Positions 9,613 through 18,177 of a stretch of 64,000 nucleotides of DNA are shown one piece after another. The stretch's first letter is position 1. Each line of letters begins with the position of its first letter. The notes beneath the pieces are model-generated. The model was not told the DNA's origin. It was given only the letters and a program-made list of their open reading frames with translations, and ran no database searches. A program made the position numbers and the translations under genes. Source of the DNA: Gastranaerophilus sp944325835 (GTDB lineage: Bacteria; Cyanobacteriota; Vampirovibrionia; Gastranaerophilales; Gastranaerophilaceae); the NCBI GenBank assembly GCA_963931575.1, contig OZ007029.1:1364001-1428000 (forward strand). Reading direction: 5' to 3'.

Positions 9613-10201
9613 AGAATTATACGCAGATTATATGACGCGTTTTTTGAAAGAAAATGCAAAAATAAACCTTATTTCCCAAAATGAGGAAAAGTTTTTATGG
9701 GAAAAACACGTATTTGACAGCCTTTCGCTTGAATTATTTTTTGAGAAATACGGAATACAGCCGGAAGGGAAAAGCCTTCTTGATATTGGAACCGGCGGCG
9801 GATTTCCGGCCGTGCCGCTTGCAATCAGGTACCCTGAACTTAATGTAACGGCTCTTGATAGTATACGAAAAAAACTCACTGCGATAGAGAATATTGCCGG
9901 AGAGTTGAAGATAACGAACCTCAAAACGCTTTGCGAACGCGCTGAGAATATAAAAGGTGAATACGATTTTATAACATCCCGCGCGGTTGCGAAGCTGGAT
10001 AAAATCAGCACATACGCGCTTCCACTACTGAAGGAGGGCGGATATTTTATCGCCTACAAATCAAAAAAAGTATCGGAAGAAATTGAAGAAGGCAGAAGAA
10101 CTATCAAACGGCTCGGGGGGAAAATCGTTGATATAATAGAATACCGGCTTCCGCTTGAAGAAGTTTATGAGAGAAATCTGGTAATCATTGAGAAGAAATA
10201 A
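9599..10201 (+). CDS. rsmG: 16S rRNA (guanine527-N7)-methyltransferase
   Basis: RsmG (GidB) methylates G527 of 16S rRNA using S-adenosylmethionine. The 200-residue product has family length, the N-terminal INLISQNEEKFLWEKHVFDS segment, the SAM-binding loop LLDIGTGGGFPAVPLAIRYP near residue 60, and TSRAVAKLDK near 130. Two adjacent ATG codons (9599, 9602) are possible starts. Both lie inside the end of the ATPase-TPR gene, a coupling that suggests co-expression. Confidence 0.95.
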   Translation: MMNNKELYADYMTRFLKENAKINLISQNEEKFLWEKHVFDSLSLELFFEKYGIQPEGKSLLDIGTGGGFPAVPLAIRYPELNVTALDSIRKKLTAIENIAGELKITNLKTLCERAENIKGEYDFITSRAVAKLDKISTYALPLLKEGGYFIAYKSKKVSEEIEEGRRTIKRLGGKIVDIIEYRLPLEEVYERNLVIIEKK

Positions 10202-10206
10202 CGTAC

Positions 10207-10235
10207 TTGATTTTTGAAGTTGTTGATGATATATT
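10207..10235 (+). promoter_or_regulatory. Sigma70-type promoter of the CAU tRNA
   Basis: TTGATT (10207-10212), a 17-base spacer and TATATT (10230-10235) precede the tRNA, putting the predicted transcription start near 10242, about 15 bases before the mature 5' end. Good spacing and position; not tested experimentally. Confidence 0.6.
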
Positions 10236-10256
10236 GGGAACTGTAGCGAGGAGCTT

Positions 10257-10331
<75 letters not shown>

Positions 10332-10341
10332 TTTAAAAGAT

Positions 10342-10375
10342 AATAAAAAGCAAGGGCTTGTCCCTTGCTTTTTAT
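10342..10375. terminator. Bidirectional rho-independent terminator
   Basis: AAAAAGCAAGGG and its complement CCCTTGCTTTTT flank a 5-base loop, with A-run before and T-run after, so it can serve both the tRNA and the convergent gene ending at 10407. Confidence 0.85.
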
Positions 10376-10406
10376 TAAATATTTTATATTATAAATACGT
10401 TGTGGT

Positions 10407-10901
10407 TTATAATGTGCGATAACCCCGTTCTATAGGACTAGAATATTGTCTGCGCGGCATATTTTTATATCTTTTATAACTTACAATTTTCTTATTATTA
10501 AATTTTAATTCACGGTATACTTTTTTGTAATGCCTAAAAACCGGCAAATTTTTATATGCGTGATAACGCGAAGTAATTAGAACATCCTGCCCCAAGGGTT
10601 TTAAAGAAACTGAAAATGTAGCTTTTGCAAACCGAGAGGTTGCCCAATTTTCACCCCCACCCCAGTAACCAAGTAATGAAAGGTCATTATAATCAACAGT
10701 ATAAACATGCCTGCTACCATCCATTTCCCGTGGCGTTACGACTCCGTCATACGCTTTTATTAAATCCGTGACAGTTTGCTCAACCTCCCAAATAGAGGCA
10801 TTTAAGACGACACATTTGTGCGTGTCGCTATCATCCCAAGGTGCCGCAAATACAGGACTTGCAAAAAATAATAACGCCGCTAAAATAAATATCTTCTTCA
10901 T
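10407..10901 (-). CDS. Exported hypothetical protein
   Basis: A 164-residue protein with a standard signal peptide (KKIFILAALLFFASPVFAA, cleavage expected after AxA near residue 20) behind an AGGAGG ribosome site. The mature part is rich in aromatic and basic residues; its C-terminal 45 residues are strongly basic (RHYKKVYRELKFNNKKIV). I recognise no family. Probably periplasmic or surface-attached; monocistronic, convergent to the tRNA. Confidence 0.75.
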   Translation of the reverse strand: MKKIFILAALLFFASPVFAAPWDDSDTHKCVVLNASIWEVEQTVTDLIKAYDGVVTPREMDGSRHVYTVDYNDLSLLGYWGGGENWATSRFAKATFSVSLKPLGQDVLITSRYHAYKNLPVFRHYKKVYRELKFNNKKIVSYKRYKNMPRRQYSSPIERGYRTL

Positions 10902-11064
10902 ATTTCCTCCTATACGAAATTTTAATTAACTATTTATATTAAATATATTACCATTGCTATTTGCTTTGTAAATAAACCATTTAAACTATTTTTAGGTGTA
11001 AAAGTACATATTTATTATTAAATACTTACTGGTTATCTTAACAGCAATAAATGATAATATTGTT

Positions 11065-11406
11065 ATGAACGATAAGTCTTTCAAAAAGGAAATTGGCAAT
11101 AGAATAAAAAGTTATAGAAAGCTAAAAGGTTTAACTCAAGAACAATTGGCTGAACTTATGGACTTCAATACGAAATCTATTTCATTGCTTGAAAATGGTC
11201 ATAACTACATTGCTCTTAATAAAGTTCCAAAACTTTGCAATGCATTAGACATAAAACCCTATCAGTTATTTATCTTTGACAAAAGAAATAACAAATCAGA
11301 AAAAATTCAGGATGATATTATAGAATTGTTAAACACTATGGATTCTACAAAGTTGAAACTGGCGTATAAACTTTTATACGAACTAAATAACTTTCATCTC
11401 AAGTGA
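11065..11406 (+). CDS. XRE-family helix-turn-helix regulator
   Basis: A 113-residue protein with an N-terminal Cro/C1-type HTH at about residues 9-65 (IKSYRKLKGLTQEQLAELM, then SISLLENGHNYI). The C-terminal 45 residues are a short helical tail. The ATG has no good ribosome site and follows GATAAT by only a few bases, so a leaderless message is possible. Its last codons and stop form one copy of the 36-bp direct repeat whose partner lies at 13638, so DNA appears to have been inserted just after this gene. Confidence 0.88.
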   Translation: MNDKSFKKEIGNRIKSYRKLKGLTQEQLAELMDFNTKSISLLENGHNYIALNKVPKLCNALDIKPYQLFIFDKRNNKSEKIQDDIIELLNTMDSTKLKLAYKLLYELNNFHLK

Positions 11407-11417
11407 TATATACTATT
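11382..11417 (+). repeat. 36-bp direct repeat, left copy (3' end of XRE gene)
   Basis: These 36 bases, starting ACTAAATAACTTTCATCTCA, recur without mismatch at 13638-13673. This copy contains the last codons and stop of the XRE gene. Integration at the 3' end of a gene with regeneration of that end is how many integrative elements leave their attachment sites. The 2.2 kb between the copies hold the Fic gene and the 12958 gene. Confidence 0.9.
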
Positions 11418-11564
11418 CAAATTATTTATTAATTTATACTTGACACTCAAATATTTTAGGAGTAAATTTAGTTGCAACATTATACATACAACCGCTTTAA
11501 AGACGGTTTTCATTAGCACTACATTTACCCTGTATTTTGTTTTTAAAAAAGGAGGAAATTACAT

Positions 11565-12704
11565 TTATTCCTCAACACTAATGAATTGTTCTCTATAAAG
11601 TGTTTCTATGATACCTCTTGTAAGGTCTTTGCAGATTAAATTGATAACGTATGTGCGTGCATTAGGTTCAGTACGTTGCAATAACCCGAGTTCAACCATT
11701 TTGGTTATTAACAAATTTATCTGGCGCGGGGTCTTTTCCGGCAATGCCCCTTGAACATCTTTTGATTTAACAATACCCTCAGTTTTATTCAATGCCAATT
11801 CTAAAACTTTCTTGTAATCGTTATTTATAAAATGTAATTCAAGTGCTTTATTTATTGCCGGCATAACAATACGTTCTGCAAAAAATTGTTTGTTCATAAG
11901 TTTAGAAACTTTCGACATTTCTTTGTGCAAACCGCTAAGAACATATTCACACCAAATGGCTTTGCTTTCATCTGTATTTTCATCTGCCACTTGTAACATT
12001 TCAAAATACTTGTTTCTATCTATACAAAAAACAGCGGTAGAGTTTAGAAGATATGCCATATCAAAACCGTATTGACGCAGCATTGAATATGTCAAAATTC
12101 TTGACATTCTGCCGTTACCATTATCGAACGGGTGTATCCAGGTAAAGCAATGGTGTGCAATCGCAACCTTTAACAATTGCATTTGCATTTTATCATCTTT
12201 ATTTATCCATTCAATAAGTTCCTGCATAAAACCCGGAACAGCTGTAGGATTTGGCGGAGTATGTATAGCCTTATTTATTTTAACATAACAAGTTCTGTAA
12301 CTTCCGCTTTCATTACTTCCCTCGTTTTTTAAACCTTTGGTAATCAAATAATGTAATTCTTTTAGAAACTTATTTGATATTTTAAACTCTTTATCTTCAT
12401 CAAAACAGGTGTTCACATAGTTTATTGCAATTTCAATATTTTCAATCTCTTTTATGTTTTCAAATTCTTTGTTTTCTTCAAATTTATATGTAACATAATC
12501 AGAAATAGTTGTTCTGTTACCCTCAATCCTTGCTGACTGCAAGCTTTCAATCATGTGAAAAATTTCTTTTACCTGCGTAAATAATCTTGGATTAATCTCT
12601 AATGGAGCAATTTGATTTCGTAAAACTTCAAGTTGCATAATAAGTTCTACCAAATTACTATCAAATGATATTTGAGGTAATTTTAAATTTAATTTATCAC
12701 ACAT
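11565..12704 (-). CDS. Fic-domain protein (predicted AMPylase, class II) with C-terminal winged helix
   Basis: Fic enzymes transfer AMP (or other phosphate-containing groups) to protein hydroxyls. The 379-residue product carries a perfect motif, HPFDNGNGRMSR, at about residues 191-202. The N-terminal inhibitory helix (S/T)xxxE(G/N) is present as S57-ARI-E61-G62, which places it in the self-inhibited class II. Residues about 300-370 look like a winged helix (ALPEKTPRQINLLITKMVELG), so it may also bind DNA. GGAG precedes the ATG. It lies inside the 36-bp direct repeat and under the phased repeat array, suggesting an acquired, tightly controlled cassette. Substrate unknown. Confidence 0.92.
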   Translation of the reverse strand: MCDKLNLKLPQISFDSNLVELIMQLEVLRNQIAPLEINPRLFTQVKEIFHMIESLQSARIEGNRTTISDYVTYKFEENKEFENIKEIENIEIAINYVNTCFDEDKEFKISNKFLKELHYLITKGLKNEGSNESGSYRTCYVKINKAIHTPPNPTAVPGFMQELIEWINKDDKMQMQLLKVAIAHHCFTWIHPFDNGNGRMSRILTYSMLRQYGFDMAYLLNSTAVFCIDRNKYFEMLQVADENTDESKAIWCEYVLSGLHKEMSKVSKLMNKQFFAERIVMPAINKALELHFINNDYKKVLELALNKTEGIVKSKDVQGALPEKTPRQINLLITKMVELGLLQRTEPNARTYVINLICKDLTRGIIETLYREQFISVEE

Positions 12705-12716
12705 AATGTTCTCCGG

Positions 12717-12877
12717 TTATTTACATCAATATAACATATTATTTACGTTAATGCAAGAATTTATTTACGTAGAAAAGCCTAAAACCATTACAATAATTAA
12801 AGTTTAAAATTAAACTAAAAATTTTTATTTACGTTGGATTGAAAAATTATTTACGTAAACTAAAAATTTTATCTACA
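12717..12877. promoter_or_regulatory. Array of six phased TTATTTACGT repeats between divergent genes
   Basis: TTATTTACGT occurs exactly at 12739, 12761, 12824 and 12846, with one-base variants at 12717 (TTATTTACAT) and two-base at 12868 (TTATCTACAT). Start-to-start distances are 22, 22, 63, 22 and 22, that is two triplets with a 22-bp period, 63 bp (six helical turns) apart. All sites therefore sit close to one face of the helix. The left triplet covers the predicted fic promoter; the right triplet lies just upstream of the promoter region of the 12958 gene. This looks like a cooperative operator. Confidence 0.8.
12728..12756 (-). promoter_or_regulatory. Predicted fic promoter
   Basis: On the minus strand TTGCAT (12756-12751), a 17-base spacer and TATATT (12733-12728) predict a start near 12721, about 16 bases before the fic ATG. 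Repeat 2 of the array fills the spacer, repeat 1 covers the start point and repeat 3 lies just upstream of the -35 box, the geometry expected for repression. Confidence 0.6.
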
Positions 12878-12957
12878 TTTAATGCAATTTTCACAAATCT
12901 TTACAAACGCTATATAAATAAAGCATTTATATTACACTTATAGTAAGGAGATTTTCT

Positions 12958-13590
12958 ATGATTACTATTAATACAGCGCAAAATAATTTTAATAATCAAC
13001 ATTCTATAAAATTTGAATCACGCATTATACCCACACAAAGCCTGAAAAACACAATATCACACACAATCAAAAATGCAACAATATACGACGAAGAAGCAGG
13101 TTATTGTAGAAGCCTTATTAAAGCACTTAATGCTATTTTAAATGATTCAAAAGATGATGTTATCCAGTTTGAAAAAACAGAAAATACAGGTATTTTATAT
13201 AAGAGTCCGACAGGTACAGATATCTTTGTAAATAAAGAAAAAGTAGCAAGCAATTATATTACAGAGGAACTACAATGTGAGTTTGAGTTAGAGCAATATT
13301 ACAAAACACCCATTAATGAAGCCTTGAAGGATGAAGACTTTATGGAGCGAAGTATAATAGATTTTGCCGAGGAAAGATTTCAAAAAAAATTTTATTCTGA
13401 AGAGCTAACAGAGCAAGAACTTGACCTTATAAACCCGATGATAACAAAAATGCAGAACCTCAACTCACGGGATACTCTAATACATAATAAAATGCTAGGC
13501 ATGGCTTTCAGAATACAAAAAAAATTATATGAGAATGCGTTGATACAATTAGAAAAGATACAAAATAAAATTTTTAATCCGAACGAATAA
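12958..13590 (+). CDS. Hypothetical protein of unknown family
   Basis: A 210-residue soluble protein with TAAGGAG 8 bases before the ATG. The N-terminus (MITINTAQNNFNNQHSIKFE) has the asparagine-rich style I recall from many uncharacterised Gastranaerophilales proteins. The C-terminal third is helical and charged (ERFQKKFYSEELTEQELDLI). No signal peptide or membrane segment. It is transcribed away from fic across the phased repeat array and shares the direct-repeat-bounded segment with it. It might be a Fic partner or target, but nothing in the sequence proves this. Confidence 0.75.
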   Translation: MITINTAQNNFNNQHSIKFESRIIPTQSLKNTISHTIKNATIYDEEAGYCRSLIKALNAILNDSKDDVIQFEKTENTGILYKSPTGTDIFVNKEKVASNYITEELQCEFELEQYYKTPINEALKDEDFMERSIIDFAEERFQKKFYSEELTEQELDLINPMITKMQNLNSRDTLIHNKMLGMAFRIQKKLYENALIQLEKIQNKIFNPNE

Positions 13591-13637
13591 AGCAAATCTC
13601 GGCTATCTAAATTCCATATCGCAGAACATTCTCGGAT

Positions 13638-13673
13638 ACTAAATAACTTTCATCTCAAGTGATATATACTATT
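13638..13673 (+). repeat. 36-bp direct repeat, right copy
   Basis: Exact second copy of 11382-11417, in the same orientation, after the end of the 12958 gene. Here it is not part of an intact gene, so it is the orphan copy left by insertion or duplication. Confidence 0.9.
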
Positions 13674-13750
13674 AATTTTTGTAAATTTTCTTACTGCAAA
13701 CATAAAGAATAACTTCTAAATTGTCGACACTCCTTTTATAAGGAGCGGCA

Positions 13751-15091
13751 ATGCAAATAGGCGAACCGATGCTCCAGCTGCTTTTATACAAAAAAGCGCA
13801 GAGCGAACAAAATAAAAATATTCTACAAAGCGATGCTTCGGCAGAGCCGATGACGACCGGGTCTGCCGGTAGTACTGTTAGTACTACCCTGACTTCGGCG
13901 GATTATGAAATCGCCAATGATTTTGCTATGAATAATTTTAACGAAAGTCAGAAAATCGCCGCAGCGACCTCTAACATTTTGACGGTAAACACTAACGCTG
14001 TTACTATTTCCTCGCTTTCTGCCGCAGAAATTTCACGTATTAAGCAGGTAATTTATGATTTACACCACCCGACAAGTACGCCTGGCCCCGGAACGACACC
14101 GGATACCGGCGAAACGCCTGCCGGACAAATCGGGTTTATGCATGACTTCGACGATGTTGATGAAATGTTTAATTATATTAACACGATTGATCCGACCGTC
14201 ACAAAAGAAACCGGACTTGACGGTAATGCTCTGTGGCAGTTAACCCAGCGTGACGATTGGGAACGAAACAACAACAGCTTCTTCGGTATAATGAACCACG
14301 GGTTTAACCTCATAGATACCGACAACGACGGTGTTCTATCTTATGAAGAAATCTCCGATTTCGTCGGGGATGAAATGGCTACCGTTTCTGATTATCTGAA
14401 TAAAGTTCAAGAATATTCAAATGAACTTCAAAAAGATTTTAATAATATGACCGCACAGCAAAAACTGGATTTCGCGATTGAAAAAGCAAGAGAATATTTT
14501 GAACAGACCGGTATGACAGACCAAATTCAAGCATTAAACAGGCTTATTGCAGAAAATAAAATAGGATTCAAAGACTTAAACTCCGGTTCTGACTTTGATG
14601 ATTATCTTAGCGGAAACATTCCATGGAATTTAGGAGCGTATATAAGCTTAACAAATAATGACGGTTCCTATTATACAGATGACGATTGCTGGTATACCTA
14701 TGCTTACGATGCCGATGGCAATCCTCTGCAAGCATACTTTGATCAGGGGGGGTTATTCTTAGATGAAACATACTATACACAACCATCTATCCAATGGTAT
14801 GATTTAGTTGGAACACTTGTACATGAACTCACACACGCCACAGCCTTTGTTCGCGGCACTGGAGAAACATGGGGCGAGTATGTTGCATACCAGACAGAAG
14901 AAGATTACCTCGACAGTATTGCATGCGGTAAATGGAGCGGTTCTGACGAACAGAATTCTATTAACACGCACATTGATACTTACTACAATAACGTAGAAAA
15001 TGCAGACCTTAACGGAGATGGTATAGTCAGCGAAGATGAAAAAGAACCTATCCCGGGTTGGAAATGGTGGACTTACGGTGACTACGCATAA
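13751..15091 (+). CDS. Predicted calcium-binding zinc metallopeptidase-like protein
   Basis: A 446-residue protein starting behind AAGGAG. Two textbook EF-hand loops are present: DTDNDGVLSYEE near residue 188 and DLNGDGIVSEDE near 418. Between them LVHELTHATAF near residue 358 contains HExxH, the zinc-peptidase signature; a downstream E (TWGEYVAYQ) could be the third ligand. The N-terminus has no ordinary signal peptide but a low-complexity Ser/Thr/Ala stretch (residues 30-70) and a Thr/Pro/Gly linker (TPGPGTTPDTGETPAG). Probably acts outside the cytoplasm by an unusual route, or on cell-envelope proteins. Activity is inferred only from motifs. Confidence 0.75.
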   Translation: MQIGEPMLQLLLYKKAQSEQNKNILQSDASAEPMTTGSAGSTVSTTLTSADYEIANDFAMNNFNESQKIAAATSNILTVNTNAVTISSLSAAEISRIKQVIYDLHHPTSTPGPGTTPDTGETPAGQIGFMHDFDDVDEMFNYINTIDPTVTKETGLDGNALWQLTQRDDWERNNNSFFGIMNHGFNLIDTDNDGVLSYEEISDFVGDEMATVSDYLNKVQEYSNELQKDFNNMTAQQKLDFAIEKAREYFEQTGMTDQIQALNRLIAENKIGFKDLNSGSDFDDYLSGNIPWNLGAYISLTNNDGSYYTDDDCWYTYAYDADGNPLQAYFDQGGLFLDETYYTQPSIQWYDLVGTLVHELTHATAFVRGTGETWGEYVAYQTEEDYLDSIACGKWSGSDEQNSINTHIDTYYNNVENADLNGDGIVSEDEKEPIPGWKWWTYGDYA

Positions 15092-15189
15092 ATTTTCGTA
15101 AAATTCCGTAACATTTTATCCTTATTACTAAAGATATACCTCAAAATGCCGATATCAATCATGATAGTACTATTTTGAGGAAATCAACA

Positions 15190-16635
15190 ATGGGTATGGC
15201 AGCATCTCAAGCCCGATTTCTGGGTTTGACAGCAAGAATGAATAACCTTGAATTTGAAGGACAGCAAATTAACCAACAAAGAACTGCCCTCTCAAATAAA
15301 TCTGCTTCATACTACACAGATCTTCTGGGTATGGATGTGCCGACCGCGCCTTCTGTTGAAGAATTTACCCAGACAGTCTATTCCTTTAACGACGGGGCTT
15401 TAACTAATCAAATAACATCTCTGATTTCAGATCCGGCAAACCCCGGTACATATAAAGTTAGCTACATCAGATCCTGGACCGATGATTTTGCTATTGTTTC
15501 CGCATCTCCGAGTATTGTCACAAATATGGGCGGTGGAACTTATAATATCGGCGGGACTAAACTCAGACTTTTAGGACAGGTCGGAGGCGGTACAACCGTC
15601 GGTAACTCAATCAACATAGACGGAACAACCTACACTGTCAATAATGATACCGGCGGCTATTATATTAACGAAGAAACTACAACCCGCGGTTTAAAAGTTT
15701 GTACTGCACAGGAAGTCGCTAATCTTGAATATTACAAATTTAATGCTGATTACAGCGCGGCCGAAAGGGTTTACAAAGATACAGACGGTTCTTTCTATAC
15801 TCTGGCAGATGACGGTACAAAAGTTACTCAAGCCGGATTAACCGAAGATGATTTAATTATGTGTCTTTATGATGACACTCAGACAGATCCGGATAAAGCG
15901 GTCACTCTCGTTCAAAAGAATGCAGATAACACTTATAGCAAAGAAGCAGATATCGTCAACACCAATAAAAGATATTTAACTACAGATGAAATCAACAGCA
16001 TTACGATTTATAATGATGTAGCGAACGATCCATACCTTAGTACATTAAGTCCGGATCAAGTCACCCAGACCGTTGAGGAAGAAAAAGCTATTTTAAAACT
16101 GTTGAACGACGAATTAAATAACGGCGATCAAACCGGTCAATGGTTTGTGAGATACGTTCAAAACACTTCCACAGGCGAATATGAAGGAGTCTACTACAAA
16201 GCTGATGAAGTAACCGGTGCGGTCTGGGATGGTAAAAACAATTCCCAATCATTCATAGGTGCTTACAAACTCGGTTCTGCCGAACGCATTGAAGAAGTTA
16301 AGGGCGTTGACGGAGTTGAACTGGAACGGGATTCCACAGGCCGCTACATAAAGATTACGATTGACGGTAAAGATTATGCGTTGTCTACCAATACTGTAAC
16401 AGATCAGGATGCCTACGAAGATGCTATGAACCAGTATGAATACGACAAAGCATCCTACGATCAATCCATTGAAGAAATCAATGCCAAAATTGAAATAATC
16501 CAATCTGAAGATAAAAACCTTGAATTGCGTCTTAAACAGCTCGACACCGAACACAATGCGGTTTCAAATGAAAAAGATGCTGTTTCAAAGGTTATTGAAA
16601 AAGCTGTTGAAAGCGGATTTAAGACTTTCGGTTAA
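15190..16635 (+). CDS. Uncharacterised conserved protein of the MGMAASQARFLGLTAR type
   Basis: A 481-residue protein. I chose ATG 15190 over TTG 15175 because GAGGAAA lies 8 bases upstream and the product then begins MGMAASQARFLGLTAR, a start I recall as a conserved N-terminus in Gastranaerophilales proteins. The N-terminal 60 residues are helical (QQINQQRTALSN); the middle is beta-rich and Gly/Thr-rich; the end is a coiled coil (residues 410-480, heptads around YDQSIEEINAKIEIIQSEDK). The helical ends with a beta-rich middle recall flagellin- or hook-like secreted filament proteins, but that is only architecture. No signal peptide. Confidence 0.8.
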   Translation: MGMAASQARFLGLTARMNNLEFEGQQINQQRTALSNKSASYYTDLLGMDVPTAPSVEEFTQTVYSFNDGALTNQITSLISDPANPGTYKVSYIRSWTDDFAIVSASPSIVTNMGGGTYNIGGTKLRLLGQVGGGTTVGNSINIDGTTYTVNNDTGGYYINEETTTRGLKVCTAQEVANLEYYKFNADYSAAERVYKDTDGSFYTLADDGTKVTQAGLTEDDLIMCLYDDTQTDPDKAVTLVQKNADNTYSKEADIVNTNKRYLTTDEINSITIYNDVANDPYLSTLSPDQVTQTVEEEKAILKLLNDELNNGDQTGQWFVRYVQNTSTGEYEGVYYKADEVTGAVWDGKNNSQSFIGAYKLGSAERIEEVKGVDGVELERDSTGRYIKITIDGKDYALSTNTVTDQDAYEDAMNQYEYDKASYDQSIEEINAKIEIIQSEDKNLELRLKQLDTEHNAVSNEKDAVSKVIEKAVESGFKTFG

Positions 16636-16673
16636 TAAGCATCATTTATAATCCCGAACTCAATGGATTCCAC

Positions 16674-16688
16674 GCGGTTTGCAACCGC
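16674..16688. other. Short perfect hairpin between convergent genes
   Basis: GCGGTT-TGC-AACCGC forms a perfect 6-bp stem in the 61-base gap between convergent genes. It lacks a T-run, so it may be a weak terminator or only a palindrome. Confidence 0.35.
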
Positions 16689-16696
16689 ACTACAAG

Positions 16697-18061
16697 CTAA
16701 AAATCTCTGGGATTAACGCCTTTCAACCAGTTGCGCTCTATCTGTTCCAGAGAAATTCCTTTTGTTTCAGGGACAAAGAAGTACACAAACAGAATACAAA
16801 GGAATGATACGACACCGAACATCCAGAATGTAAATGCACCGCCAATTCTGTGTAGTAATATCGGAAAACTTGCGACAACAAAAAAGTTAAACGCGAAGTT
16901 TGAAACCGTACAGATACTCATTGCAATCCCGCGGATTTTGAGCGGGAACACTTCCGATACGAGGATCCAGCCAATTGGCCCTAAACTCATTGCAAAACAT
17001 ACAATATAAGTTACCAGACTTCCGACCGCAACCCATTTAAGGTTATCACCCAAAATCGCTTCAAACTGGAAGGCAGAGCCTAATGCAAATAAACTCAGCA
17101 TAACCCCGGCAAGCCCAAAATAAAGAAGCGGTTTCCGTCCAAGTCTATCCGTAAAATAAATTGCAACAATTGTCATCAAAAAGTTTACCACTCCAATTCC
17201 TGTTGTTGCGTAAATCGCGCCAAGATTTGAATCAAATCCCGCAGTTTTAAATATTGTAGGGGCATAATAAATAATCGTATTTATACCGGTACAAATTTGC
17301 GCAAACATAATCCCGATGCCAACAACAAACGGCATAATCATCCATTTGCGGAAACGGAATTTTTTGTCAGTAGTTTCAGCCTGCGCAATATTTGCTTTAA
17401 CCTGTTCTATTTCAGCATCGACATCCGCATCCGGCTCAATTTTCTTAAATACCTTTCTTGCCTCATCCTCTCTGCCTTTACTTACAAGCCAGCGCGGCGT
17501 ATCTGATAAAAACAGCATTCCCACCAGAAGTATCGTGCCCGGAACAACGCCGGCAAAAAGCATCCAGCGCCAGTTATATACAGCGTGCGCAAAAATCGCA
17601 TTTATCAGGTACGAGAACAAAATACCTGATGTAATTGCCCATTGATAAAGCGATACCAGAGTTCCTCTAAGATGTTTTGGCGAAACCTCCGAGAGATACA
17701 GCGGAACAACGAAATTGACAATTCCAACGGCAAAGCCTACGAACAATCGCGAAAGTATAAGTACATAAATATTCGGAGCAAAAGCACAGGCAATTGAACC
17801 CAGAATAAAAATTATTGCCGTTGCAATAATAATTTTCTTTCTGCCGAATAAATCTGCAAGAACCCCGTTTGTAGCAGCGCCGATTACCGCACCGATTAAA
17901 ACGGAACTAACCAGAATCCCTTGCAGGGAATCCGACAAATTCCATGAATCGTTAATAAATAACAGCGCGCCAGAGATTACACCCGTGTCATAACCGGACA
18001 ACAAACCTCCCAGAGATGCAATTACAGCAATAATATACAGCAGAATATACCTTGTATCCAT
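16697..18061 (-). CDS. Sugar/H+ symporter, major facilitator superfamily (sugar porter family)
   Basis: A 454-residue protein with 12 predicted membrane helices. Sugar-porter signatures are visible: GYDTGVISGAL in helix 1, DLFGRKK and DRLGRKP in the loops after helices 2 and 8, SDTPRWLVSKGR before the central loop, and VPETKGISLEQIE at the end. Such proteins import hexoses or pentoses with protons (XylE, GalP, AraE types). The substrate cannot be told from sequence. It may work with galM at 27.3 kb in hexose use. Confidence 0.9.
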   Translation of the reverse strand: MDTRYILLYIIAVIASLGGLLSGYDTGVISGALLFINDSWNLSDSLQGILVSSVLIGAVIGAATNGVLADLFGRKKIIIATAIIFILGSIACAFAPNIYVLILSRLFVGFAVGIVNFVVPLYLSEVSPKHLRGTLVSLYQWAITSGILFSYLINAIFAHAVYNWRWMLFAGVVPGTILLVGMLFLSDTPRWLVSKGREDEARKVFKKIEPDADVDAEIEQVKANIAQAETTDKKFRFRKWMIMPFVVGIGIMFAQICTGINTIIYYAPTIFKTAGFDSNLGAIYATTGIGVVNFLMTIVAIYFTDRLGRKPLLYFGLAGVMLSLFALGSAFQFEAILGDNLKWVAVGSLVTYIVCFAMSLGPIGWILVSEVFPLKIRGIAMSICTVSNFAFNFFVVASFPILLHRIGGAFTFWMFGVVSFLCILFVYFFVPETKGISLEQIERNWLKGVNPRDF

Positions 18062-18177
18062 AATTCCCTTTCCATTAGAATGCCTATTAATATTATAACG
18101 TATTTTTAAAGGTTTTCAATAATTTTTGATTTTTTCATATTTTTAGATTAATCTGTTGCACAGGAGATTATAGAATA

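Noticed and set aside
12717..12877. Repeat array considered as a small CRISPR
   Set aside because: Repeats are only 10 bp with 12-bp gaps, no cas genes are near, and the 63-bp step and promoter overlap fit operators.
11565..13590. Fic and 12958 gene as a classical Fic-antitoxin operon
   Set aside because: The genes are divergent, the Fic protein already has its own inhibitory helix, and the 12958 product lacks the (S/T)xxxE(G/N) motif.
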